In this document: positions 42,651 through 50,300 of the stretch, in pieces
Layout of the letters: every line of letters begins with the position of its first letter
How positions within the stretch are numbered: position 1 is the first letter of the stretch
NCBI RefSeq assembly: GCF_000447295.1
Contig: NZ_KE650771.1
Coordinates: forward strand, 6,065,622 to 6,129,621
Length of the DNA: 64,000 nt
Direction: 5' to 3'
Source: Fischerella sp. PCC 9431
GTDB lineage: Bacteria > Cyanobacteriota > Cyanobacteriia > Cyanobacteriales > Nostocaceae
Notes under the pieces: model-generated
What the model saw: only the letters and a program-made list of their open reading frames with translations
The model's database searches: none
Told to the model about the DNA's origin: nothing
Made by a program: the position numbers and the translations under genes

Positions 42651-43926
42651 AGTACAAAATTATGATTAAAAACTTTTAGCAAAACCGTATTGACGCTATT
42701 TATTATTGATCGCTCTTAATCAAGGGTTATAAAATTTCAAAATATTTATTATAATCAAAAGTTATTTTTATTTTTATAACAATGTTAATCAAATAACAAT
42801 ATATCATCGATGAAATTGAGTATTATATAAATTTAAATCAAGGATAGTTTTAATATCAATATTGATGCTTCTGCTCTTTTAAAAGTAAAAATTTACATAA
42901 GTACTGCAATAATTTTATTTTTATAGCAGTCCTACATGATTTGTGAAAAATGCTTTTAAAGAATGAATTACATAGACACAAAGTGCCTACTTATCCTACA
43001 CCATAGGGTATCGCCCTCCTTGTAGATTAGCCGGCTCAAACCCGTCTACAGAAATGAGTAGCTGCTTTGCATCTACGTGCCTAACCATCAGTGTAAGGCA
43101 CAAAGTATACATACAAAGATAGAGCAAAATTTTTCATGAATAATTAAGGATTATTGTAGTAAGCTTTTAATCGCTTATTTTTAGCATTTGCAGACAAAAA
43201 ACAAACTCAAAAATAAAGATAATTTCTCAATGAGAATCAGGAGTTAGAGTCAATGGGCTACAACCAGATTATAATTTTGACATCATATACTTGGAATTTA
43301 TTCACGTCTATTGAAACACAGTACTGAGACTAGTACAGCTTGACGAAAAGAAAGATTTTTAAATGTATGAATACGTGATGTTAGATTTGTCGGAAGTATT
43401 ACTAATTCAAGGTTATAGCTCCGATTATAATTGGCAGATGCATATTATTTTGTTGAAAAGTTTTCTCTAAAAATCTTGATTTGTAAGTAGCTTTTAAGAT
43501 GAGTGTTGTTTAGATAATGTAAGGATATAACAATATATTCATATTTATTTGTTGCAGATTTAACTACAAGGCTTGACGTGAATTTATTGTCATGTCAGCC
43601 ATTTATTTTCATCAGATAGATAACGCTATGAAGCGAAGTTTCATAGCCTAGTTAAAATAGGATTATGTGCTGATGGCTGACTTGATTCTCTCCTCAAAGA
43701 ATACGCTGCTTTCAAAGAGAGCAGAAATTTATGGGAGTCTAAGTATGAACAAATATCCTGTGCTGTCACAGTCACAAATGAATAAAGTTTTTCTATTGAC
43801 AAATTCCAAGGAAAAGCTTTCCGAATTTAAAATCTAGAGGTATCAATGAATTTTACTTCTTTTAGCAAACAGACAAATCCATATAAATTACTTAAACAAA
43901 GACCACAATGGCACGGAGAGAATATT
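42651..43926. other. Long non-coding stretch upstream of LabA-like gene
   Basis: About 1.27 kb, AT-rich, no convincing gene. It holds a possible structured RNA (42983-43101) and a small hairpin GCTATGAA/TTCATAGC near 43630-43650. The LabA-like gene has two possible starts at its right end. Confidence 0.5.
42983..43101 (+). other. Possible structured RNA
   Basis: GTGCCT at 42983-42988 and again at 43077-43082 can each pair with AGGCAC at 43096-43101. Between them lie AGGG/CCCT (43005-43017), TGTAGA/TCTACA (43021-43050) and GTAG/CTAC (43058-43076). The stretch is richer in G+C than its surroundings. The two alternative partners would make mutually exclusive folds. No known RNA family was recognised; this is only a candidate. 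Confidence 0.3.
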
Positions 43927-44535
43927 ATGGACACCGGTATTGAAACTGAAGATTTAACAATAGTAGATTCTTCAGTGGATACAAGCATTTTCAGTCAATC
44001 AAATCGTGGTCGTGTGGCTATTTTTATTGATGGTTCTAGTCTCTTTTATACAGCTTTACAACTGGGAATTGAAATTGACTATGCCAAACTGCTTTATTGT
44101 TTAACAAAAGGTGCAAAACTATTGCGTGCATTCTTCTACACAGGTGTCGATCGCAATAATGAAAAACAGCAAGGTTTTCTGTTATGGATGCGTCGCAATG
44201 GTTATCGTGTAGTTACCAAAGAATTAGTTCAATTTCCTGATGGTTCTAAAAAAGCCAATTTAGATGTAGAAATGGCAGTAGATATGATTAATCTAGTTCC
44301 CTATTACGATACTGCCGTGTTAGTGAGTGGGGATGGAGACTTGGCTTATGCTGTGAATGCGATCGCCTACAAAGGAGTACGAGTAGAAATTGTCAGCGTC
44401 CGCTCAATGACTAGTGATAGCTTAATCGATGTTGCTGATTGCTTCATTGATTTGGACACAATCAAACAACAGATTCAAAAAGATCCTAATTCTGCTTATA
44501 ACTACCGACCTCTATCCAACACCAGCGTACAGTAA
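43927..44535 (+). CDS. LabA-like NYN-domain protein
   Basis: About 202 residues, an NYN (PIN-like) domain of the LabA/DUF88 family. Acidic metal-site residues: VAIFIDGSSLFY, KKANLDVEMAVDMI and VLVSGDGDLAYAVNAIAYKGVRVEIVSV. In Synechococcus elongatus LabA acts in circadian output; other NYN proteins are RNases. The nuclease role is a family inference. ATG 43927 has GGAGAG 6 bases upstream; an in-frame ATG at 43846 with AGAGG before it would add 27 non-conserved residues. It precedes a two-component pair by 116 bp. Confidence 0.88.
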   Translation: MDTGIETEDLTIVDSSVDTSIFSQSNRGRVAIFIDGSSLFYTALQLGIEIDYAKLLYCLTKGAKLLRAFFYTGVDRNNEKQQGFLLWMRRNGYRVVTKELVQFPDGSKKANLDVEMAVDMINLVPYYDTAVLVSGDGDLAYAVNAIAYKGVRVEIVSVRSMTSDSLIDVADCFIDLDTIKQQIQKDPNSAYNYRPLSNTSVQ

Positions 44536-44651
44536 ACAATTTCCTGATCAATTCATCCTCATTTATACTGGTATCTTGCCAGAGCAGTAGATATTTTGTA
44601 GAGTAAACTGCTCTTAATTTATGATGTGCATTTTACTCGTCTTTAACTCAA

Positions 44652-45362
44652 ATGGATATTTTAATCGTTGAGGATGAACCGGAAATAGCTCAGTTGATCC
44701 AACACTCTCTAGAAAAAGAAGGATTTGTCTGTCGTACTTGTCGCGATGGAATTACTGCTTTGCGGATGTTTCAAGAGCAAGCACCAGACTTAATCATTCT
44801 AGATTTAATGATTCCTGGGTTGGATGGACTGGAAGTTTGTGCCAGAATTCGCCAAAAACCAGGGACAAAAGACCCATATATATTAATGCTGACAGCCAAA
44901 GGTGAGGAAATAGACCGAGTCATTGGCTTATCAACTGGTGCTGATGATTATATGGTTAAACCCTTTAGCCCTAGAGAGTTAGTTGCTAGAGTCCGCGCTC
45001 TTTTGCGACGTAGTCTGCGGGGCGCGGGTCAGCATCAAATTTATCGCACACAACATTTTACAGTAGATGTAGAACAGCGTACTATCAGTCGTCAGATAGA
45101 TTCTCAGCCACCAGAAATTTTGGAACTAACAACTCTAGAATTTAATTTGTTGAGTACTTTTGTTAGCAGTCCTGGTCGAGTGTGGAATCGCACCCAGTTA
45201 ATTGACAAGCTTTGGGGTGATAACTTTTATGGTGATGAACGGGTGGTAGATACTCATGTAGCGCGATTGCGGAAAAAAATAGAACCAGACCCTGCTAACC
45301 CGACTTTTGTTAAAACTGTTGTAGGCGTAGGCTACAAATTTGAAGACCCTAATGTAGTGTGA
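44652..45362 (+). CDS. OmpR-family response regulator
   Basis: A 236-residue DNA-binding regulator. The receiver domain has ILIVEDEPEI, the phospho-acceptor Asp in IILDLMIPGLDGLE and the conserved Lys in MVKPFSPREL. The C-terminal winged helix has LTTLEFNLLSTFVSSPGRVWNRTQLIDKLWGD and VVDTHVARLRKKIEPDP. It lies 9 bp before its histidine kinase gene, so the two are an operon and probably cognate. The input signal and target genes are unknown. Confidence 0.94.
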   Translation: MDILIVEDEPEIAQLIQHSLEKEGFVCRTCRDGITALRMFQEQAPDLIILDLMIPGLDGLEVCARIRQKPGTKDPYILMLTAKGEEIDRVIGLSTGADDYMVKPFSPRELVARVRALLRRSLRGAGQHQIYRTQHFTVDVEQRTISRQIDSQPPEILELTTLEFNLLSTFVSSPGRVWNRTQLIDKLWGDNFYGDERVVDTHVARLRKKIEPDPANPTFVKTVVGVGYKFEDPNVV

Positions 45363-45371
45363 AGTTTCACC

Positions 45372-46520
45372 ATGATTAACAAGGGTTGGCGATCGACAAA
45401 GTCTTTACCTTTGGCAACTCGCTTATTTTTCTCCCACTTAGTAGTGATGATTGTGGGGGTACTCGCCCTTGTGATCATCAGCAAGCTTTCTTCTCCACGT
45501 TTTTTTGTCCTACACTTAGAGCAATTAGAAAAACGAGGTTACAGATTATTTCATATCCGCACAGAATTAGTTGACGGGTTTGAAGGCGCTTGGAGACGCA
45601 GTACTGTCTGGTCAGTGATTGTCGGTGGGACAGCAGCAGGAGGCTTGAGTTTCTGGGTTTCTCGGCGGATTATGCAAGGCTTGACTCAGATGGAAAAAGT
45701 TACTCAAGAGTTTGCTACGGGTAAACTGAATGCTCGACTACCAATGTCAGATATTCCAGAACTCAATAGATTGGGAACAAGTTTCAACCGCATGGCCGCA
45801 AGCTTAGAAGGAGTAGAAACGCGGCGACGGGAATTAATTGGAGATATGACTCACGAATTGCGGACACCTCTGACGGTAGTACGCGGTTACTTAGAGGAAC
45901 TAGCTGATGGAAGCATCGAACCCTCCCCAGAAATTTATCTGCGGTTAGTCAGAGAAACTAAGCGCTTAGAGAGGTTAGTAAATGATTTGCAAGAACTTTC
46001 TAAAGCAGAAGCTGGTTATTTACCAATTCACATCAAAGCTGTAAATATACGTCCTTTATTAGAATCATTAGTAGCTAGATTTGCCGATCAATTACTCGAA
46101 GATGGGCCAGTGATGCAACTGAAGTGTCCAACCGAGCTACCTCTTGTTTTGGCAGATATCGATCGCACTGAACAAGTATTAGTCAATTTAATTGGTAACG
46201 CAGTACGCTACACAAATCAAGGCATAATCACTATCCAGGCTTGGATTGATGACTCAAAACTCTGGATAGCAGTCATTGACACAGGTATGGGCATATCATC
46301 ACAAGATTTACCCCATATATTTGAACGCTTTTGGCGAGCCGACAAATCTCGCGATCGCCACTCCGGTGGTACTGGTATCGGTTTAACCATCTCCCGCCGC
46401 TTAGTAGAACTACAAGGCGGCGACATGGAAGTAGAAAGCGAACTCGGAGTCGGAAGCACCTTTCGTTTTTATTTACCTTTATCTGAAAATCGGGGGTCGG
46501 GGATTGGGGATAAGGGATAA
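45372..46520 (+). CDS. HAMP-containing sensor histidine kinase
   Basis: A 382-residue membrane kinase. Two membrane segments (about 17-40 and 76-100) flank a short sensor loop of only ~35 residues, followed by HAMP (RRIMQGLTQMEKVTQEFATGKLNARLP). HisKA holds the phospho-acceptor His in GDMTHELRTPLTVV. The ATPase domain has NLIGNAVRYTNQG, DTGMGIS and GGTGIGLTISRR. The last ~9 residues (RGSGIGDKG) are coded by the GGGGATT-type repeat, so the C terminus has grown into tandem-repeat DNA. The operon partner is the OmpR regulator upstream. Confidence 0.94.
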   Translation: MINKGWRSTKSLPLATRLFFSHLVVMIVGVLALVIISKLSSPRFFVLHLEQLEKRGYRLFHIRTELVDGFEGAWRRSTVWSVIVGGTAAGGLSFWVSRRIMQGLTQMEKVTQEFATGKLNARLPMSDIPELNRLGTSFNRMAASLEGVETRRRELIGDMTHELRTPLTVVRGYLEELADGSIEPSPEIYLRLVRETKRLERLVNDLQELSKAEAGYLPIHIKAVNIRPLLESLVARFADQLLEDGPVMQLKCPTELPLVLADIDRTEQVLVNLIGNAVRYTNQGIITIQAWIDDSKLWIAVIDTGMGISSQDLPHIFERFWRADKSRDRHSGGTGIGLTISRRLVELQGGDMEVESELGVGSTFRFYLPLSENRGSGIGDKG

Positions 46521-46683
46521 GGGATAAGGGAGCAGGGAGCAGGGTGCAGGGAGAATAACCAATGCCCAATCCCCCATGCCCAATCCCCCATGCCCAATCC
46601 CCCATGCCCAATCCCCGTTCCCCAATCCCCGTTCCCCAATCCCCGTTCCCCAATCCCCGTTCCCCAATCCCCGTTCCCCGTTC
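46497..46683. repeat. G-rich / C-rich heptamer repeats facing each other
   Basis: Left: GGGGATTGGGGATAAGGG units (46497-46531). Right: CCCCAATCCC, CATGCCCAATCC and CCCCGTTCCCCAATC units to 46683. The two halves are complementary and could fold into a large hairpin. The left half overlaps the end of the histidine-kinase gene. Confidence 0.9.
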
Positions 46684-46902
46684 CCTTAACCTAAGCTTGT
46701 ACTCTTTTTAACTCAAGATTTATTAGAAATGTTTTACTTTATCCACAAAGCCGTGCGATCGCTGGATTAAAAAACAGCAAATCTATCGATATATAAATGT
46801 ATGCGACACTACCAGTTGTCCAACAGTTGCTGCTGAGTAGATTCGGCGTTGGAGGTGGCATATATCTATACATCGTACAGTTACGGGATGTGAGGAGTAC
46901 AA

Positions 46903-47403
46903 ATGCTTGAGTCTATAGCTGTTGCTTGGTTGTTATTATTTTTTGGTGATTTTCTATCTACTTTTTGTTACCATGTGCCAGAACATGTTTTTGGTAGCTT
47001 ACATATACAAACTCATCACTCTGCCAAAAAAGACTTTCGTCACTACGCAATATTGACTGTTAATACTTTAGTTCTTTTAGATGGTGTTTTAGGTGCTTTA
47101 CCATACTTATTAGTAGCTATATTTTTATGGAATTTATCTCCGATTGGTGTTATCTGTGGTCTGTTGTTTGGTCAGTTTCATGTATGGTGGAGACATACTA
47201 GTGTCATGAATTGGCAAACTCCTAAATTTTTGACCAGCTTATGCCAAGTTTTATTTATCACAACTCCTGAAGTACACTGGCAACATCATCAAAAAACTAA
47301 CTTAGGATATGGCGATATTTTCACATTTTTCGACCAACCTGCAAAAACTTGGTTGCGTTGGCTACGTTTGTTAAGGCTGCATTTCAAATATTCACGCGTT
47401 TAA
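46903..47403 (+). CDS. Fatty acid hydroxylase / sterol desaturase superfamily protein
   Basis: A 166-residue membrane protein with His clusters typical of the di-iron superfamily: HVPEHVFG and QTHHSAKKD, then HVWWRHTS and EVHWQHHQK. Three to four hydrophobic helices. It is shorter than most members (about 200-300 residues), yet the His boxes are all present. Such enzymes hydroxylate or desaturate lipids using iron and O2; the substrate is unknown. The start ATG 46903 follows GTGAGGAG, a good ribosome-binding site. It precedes the leader-peptide genes but on the opposite strand. Confidence 0.82.
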   Translation: MLESIAVAWLLLFFGDFLSTFCYHVPEHVFGSLHIQTHHSAKKDFRHYAILTVNTLVLLDGVLGALPYLLVAIFLWNLSPIGVICGLLFGQFHVWWRHTSVMNWQTPKFLTSLCQVLFITTPEVHWQHHQKTNLGYGDIFTFFDQPAKTWLRWLRLLRLHFKYSRV

Positions 47404-47440
47404 ATCTACCAAAGCAAAGTCTTGATTACTCATTGCTTTA

Positions 47441-47623
47441 ATTTGGTCGCTGCATACTGGAGAGTGGCAATACCACTGTCAAAAATTACCTCTTAAAAAA
47501 CATGGTCGCCCTGCTCGTAGTCTTTTTTGACTTGGGTTAGATTTTTTGCGTCATGCTTTATTTAACTTAGATGCTCAACCTCAATTGTTTCGACAATCTT
47601 TGAGTTTTTTGTCCTGTATTTAG
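47441..47623 (+). pseudogene. IS4-type transposase C-terminal remnant
   Basis: The frame reads WSLHTGEWQYHCQKLPLKKH and then GRPARSLF, a TGA stop at 47528, LGLDFLRHALFNLD and LSFLSC. This matches the end of IS4-family DDE transposases (TGEW..., KKHGRxAKS, GLDxLR, FLSC). Only about 60 codons remain, with an internal stop, and no terminal repeats were found. Confidence 0.6.
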
Positions 47624-47624
47624 G

Positions 47625-47695
47625 CTGAAGCAAAGCAGACTTGAGCTATCAGACTGCGATTTCATCGCAGGCGTTTTTTGAACATTTGGGATGCT
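47625..47695. repeat. Composite palindrome fragment
   Basis: Contains GGCTGAAGC, GAGCTATCAG and GACTGCGATTTCATCGCAGG followed by CGTTTTTTGAACATTTGGGAT, the same right end as at 33676-33850. Confidence 0.6.
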
Positions 47696-47703
47696 CCATA
47701 GTA

Positions 47704-47745
47704 AATGGCTCTAGCTCTTTTGATTAATTTTGAGCTAGAGCCATT
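47704..47745 (-). terminator. Hairpin past first leader-peptide gene
   Basis: A perfect 14-bp stem (AATGGCTCTAGCTC with its complement) and a 14-base A/T-rich loop. It lies about 210 bp after the stop of the peptide gene. The T-tract is weak (TTTACT), so terminator use is uncertain. Confidence 0.45.
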
Positions 47746-47953
47746 ACTAAATTACTTGTTAACAAGTGACTTATGTTTTAGAAGCTTCTGTTGATGCTAA
47801 GTAAGCAGACTGAGGTATTTACACATCAGGTTTTAGGCTGGATAAGGGTTTCAGGTCGCATTTTGTGTAATCAGCTTTGTCTGACTACTCACCACTATAT
47901 CGATGTGCATAATGGTGATCACTCACGACCATGTTAGTATTTGTAACCCTTAC

Positions 47954-48133
47954 TTAGTGCCAGCCCCCCCAACGCCCGTAACCACCGTAATAACCACGAC
48001 CTCTACCACAGCCGCATCCACCGTAGCCACAACCACCAACTAGATGTTGCTGTTCCTCTACAGACACATCTGTCAGTGACTCATCTTTATCCATATCTTT
48101 CAACAACTCAAGATTGGTAAGTTGATTAGACAT
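47954..48133 (-). CDS. Double-glycine leader peptide, Gly/Cys-rich core (RiPP/bacteriocin-like precursor A)
   Basis: A 59-residue peptide. Residues 1-34 are a leader ending in the double-glycine processing site QHLVGG, with acidic and Leu-rich features (LTNLELLKDMDKDESLTDVS). The 25-residue core has three Cys (core positions 1, 6, 8), many Gly/Tyr/Arg and a WGGWH end. ATG 48133 has GGAGG 9 bases upstream; I prefer it over the longer frame from 48154. The leader differs at only 3 of 34 positions from the neighbour peptide at 48831-49031. Double-Gly leaders are cut by C39-peptidase exporters; none is in the window. Product and role are inference. Confidence 0.8.
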   Translation of the reverse strand: MSNQLTNLELLKDMDKDESLTDVSVEEQQHLVGGCGYGGCGCGRGRGYYGGYGRWGGWH

Positions 48134-48449
48134 TACTAATTTCCTCCATTTCATTCATCATCTACTACAAACGCTACTGATGATCTCAGAAATAGATATG
48201 GAACTTCCAATTTGAAACTTTTATCATGTGTACTGTCGCTCAAATTTCAAATTATTAAACATGAACGACACGCAAGAACGTTCTTACAATTACAAGGCTA
48301 AAAGAATATTGTAGTAAATGATCAAATCATTTACATTACTTAAAGAAGCATTATAGTGTTAAGAACAGAAAGCCTACTGTCTTCTAGCCCTGGGAGAAGT
48401 GGGAGAAGTGTAGTTTCGTATCTCTATACCATCTGTATTTGTGTCAACT

Positions 48450-48570
48450 GATACTTGCACCAATCCCATATCCCGCCTCAGAATTAATTGGTGAGGCTAA
48501 TAGCATAAGTCCGTTTTAACGGACTCAAACACCGTCCTAGTCAAATTTATCTGACTTTAGCTATTAGCCA
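48450..48570. repeat. Composite palindrome copy, partial
   Basis: Modules in order: ATACTTGCACCAATCCC, ATATCCCGCCTCAGAATTAA, GGCTAATAGC, hairpin AAGTCCGTTTTAACGGACT, AGTCAAATTTATCTGACT, TAGCTATTAGCC. The right outer arm is missing. Confidence 0.75.
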
Positions 48571-48599
48571 ATAAAGTGTAACAGCTTACCAATAACTGA

Positions 48600-48636
48600 T
48601 AAGGCACTTGCTAATTTTTTATTAACAAGTGCCTTA
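48600..48636 (-). terminator. Hairpin past second leader-peptide gene
   Basis: A perfect 11-bp stem (TAAGGCACTTG with its complement) around a T/A-rich 15-base loop, about 200 bp after the stop of the peptide B gene. The corresponding place after peptide A has a decayed version (ACTTGTTAACAAGT). Confidence 0.5.
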
Positions 48637-48830
48637 TGTTTTAGAAGCTTCTAAAAGTGCTAAGTAAGCAGACATAAATTTTGATACACCAGGTTTTAGC
48701 CTGCAGAAGGATTTCACCTGGAATTTTGTGTCATTAACTTTGTCTTACTACTTATCACTATCATTGATGTGCGTAATAGTGTTCCTCACGACCATATCAA
48801 TAATTAGTGACCTTTACAACGCCAGCCCTA

Positions 48831-49031
48831 TTACCAGCGTTTGTGGTAACCACCCCAATGACCGTAGTGACCATGATGGTGATGGTGGTGATGGTGGTGA
48901 CCATGTCCATGTCCATAGTAACCCCAGTTACCACCAACTAGATGTTGCTGTTCCTCTACAGACACATCTGTCAGAGACTCATCTTGATCTAGATCTTTTA
49001 ACAACTCAAGATTGGTAAGTTGATCAGACAT
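48831..49031 (-). CDS. Double-glycine leader peptide, Gly/His-rich core (RiPP/bacteriocin-like precursor B)
   Basis: A 66-residue peptide. The leader (34 residues, ending QHLVGG) is almost the same as in the peptide at 47954-48133. The 32-residue core is quite different: 14 His including nine in a row, with Gly, Tyr and Trp and no Cys, ending in WGGYHKRW. The His tract suggests metal binding (Zn, Ni or Cu). ATG 49031 is preceded by TGGAGGAAATGAGTA, with GGAGG as ribosome-binding site. About 200 bp upstream and 200 bp downstream are also conserved between the two loci, so they arose by a tandem duplication of the whole transcription unit, with the core then diverging. Confidence 0.8.
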   Translation of the reverse strand: MSDQLTNLELLKDLDQDESLTDVSVEEQQHLVGGNWGYYGHGHGHHHHHHHHHGHYGHWGGYHKRW

Positions 49032-49327
49032 TACTCATTTCCTCCATTTCATTCATGACCTAGTACAAACGCTACTGATGATCTCAGAAATAGATTTGGA
49101 GCGTCCAATTGAAAACCTTTATCATGTGTACTGTCGCTCAAATTTCAGACTATAAAATATGAGCGGCAGATAAGAGCGTTCTTACACTTTCAATGCTAGA
49201 AAATTGTTGTAGTAAATTATCAAATCATTTACATTGCTTTAACAACTATTACTTATGTTTATTCTTTTTTGAGTTCTTACTCTTAAAATTAGACCTAGCC
49301 AGCAATGACTGTTGGAAAGCGAATTCA

Positions 49328-50158
49328 TCACTTAAACTCAGCTTTTTCAATTGTGGCGCGAAAAAATTCAAGATAACGTTCTGTACCAAACCACCAACCC
49401 GCCTTCACCTCAGATGGAATTGTGAAACCACCAAACTTTTGTTCTGCTTGAAATTCTACTCCAAATGGGATATAGTCCCAGCTAGCTTTATCTGTCTGAT
49501 CTCCCCAACGCAGCAGAGAAAGGTTTAATATTTTGCCTTCGGCGTCTACAACTAGTGTTAGGGTTACAGGTTGATCATCAATCACAAGATTTGCTTGTAT
49601 GGTTTTCTCATCAATAGCTTTCCAAATGACACCCTGTTGAGGTAACAGTGCAGAAGGTAGCCAGATAAATTCTCCTGCAAGTCTCCCAACGCTGGAACGA
49701 GCAATATCTTGAGTATGAGCATTTACTAAAGGAACTAATCCCCAAAGAGAAAACCGCATTCTACCCGAACCATTCGTGTAATAATCAGCACCCACGAATT
49801 GAGATAAACCACGACCGATCGCAGCTTTCCAAACAAATCCTTTGAGTATTGAAATCCTTTGTTGAGCTTGCATCGGAACCCAAGGTTTATCTTGTCCCAA
49901 CCTGAAACTACCACTCATTTCTAAAGTTACAGAAGAAACTAAGGGAGTTCCTGGTGCGATCGCATGTAAAAAATAGCGCTGCACAGGTGTTGGTAATCCT
50001 GCAATCAGATCTTCTGTAAAAACATTTTCTGTAGGAAAATCTGCTAATTTTTGCCAGATTTTACTTACTTCATTGTCATTTTTTATTCTCAAAATTACCA
50101 AGATGCAGAATGCGATCGCCAGTAATGCTGCCATACTGAGTAAAATTTTTGTTAACAT
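49328..50158 (-). CDS. DUF6544 (DUF6920-type) family protein
   Basis: A 276-residue membrane-anchored protein. One N-terminal helix (ILLSMAALLAIAFCILVILRI) is followed by a soluble domain with DUF6544-type motifs: LPTPVQRYFLHAI, VTLEMSGSFRLGQDKPWVPMQAQQ, RGLSQFVGADYYTNGSGRMRFSLWGLVPLV and FGVEFQAEQKFGGFTIPSEVKAGWW. Function unknown. A longer frame starts with TTG at 50257; I prefer ATG 50158 because it puts the membrane segment at the N terminus. It is divergent from the MscS gene. Confidence 0.8.
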   Translation of the reverse strand: MLTKILLSMAALLAIAFCILVILRIKNDNEVSKIWQKLADFPTENVFTEDLIAGLPTPVQRYFLHAIAPGTPLVSSVTLEMSGSFRLGQDKPWVPMQAQQRISILKGFVWKAAIGRGLSQFVGADYYTNGSGRMRFSLWGLVPLVNAHTQDIARSSVGRLAGEFIWLPSALLPQQGVIWKAIDEKTIQANLVIDDQPVTLTLVVDAEGKILNLSLLRWGDQTDKASWDYIPFGVEFQAEQKFGGFTIPSEVKAGWWFGTERYLEFFRATIEKAEFK

Positions 50159-50300
50159 TTCCAGTGAAAACCAATCTGAATTTATTTCTAAATTAGGAGC
50201 AAAAAATGAGAAACTTTTGAGGAAGTGAAATAGGGTTTTTTGAACGATGGAACTCAAATTCCATAAAACGCGATCGCAAAATCAGTAACCCTCGGTAAAA

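Larger units (their letters stand above)
48134..48830. other. Spacer between the two leader-peptide genes
   Basis: About 700 bp: the conserved upstream region of peptide A (to about 48360), the composite repeat 48450-48570, the terminator hairpin 48600-48636, and the conserved 3' tail of peptide B. No gene. Confidence 0.6.

Noticed and set aside
42362-42682. 106-codon minus-strand frame with repeated SRLFMIYRVCSRFIASVHDL-like peptide
   Set aside because: It is only the translation of the 20-bp satellite, which shows shifting repeats and no start or ribosome-binding signal.
46273-46667. Minus-strand frames rich in GNGDWGTGIG
   Set aside because: Translation of the heptamer repeats and the antisense of the histidine kinase.
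48728-49018. Plus-strand frame with DGDGGDGG-type residues opposite peptide B
   Set aside because: Antisense shadow of the His-tract gene; the minus-strand frame has the duplicated leader and the ribosome-binding site.
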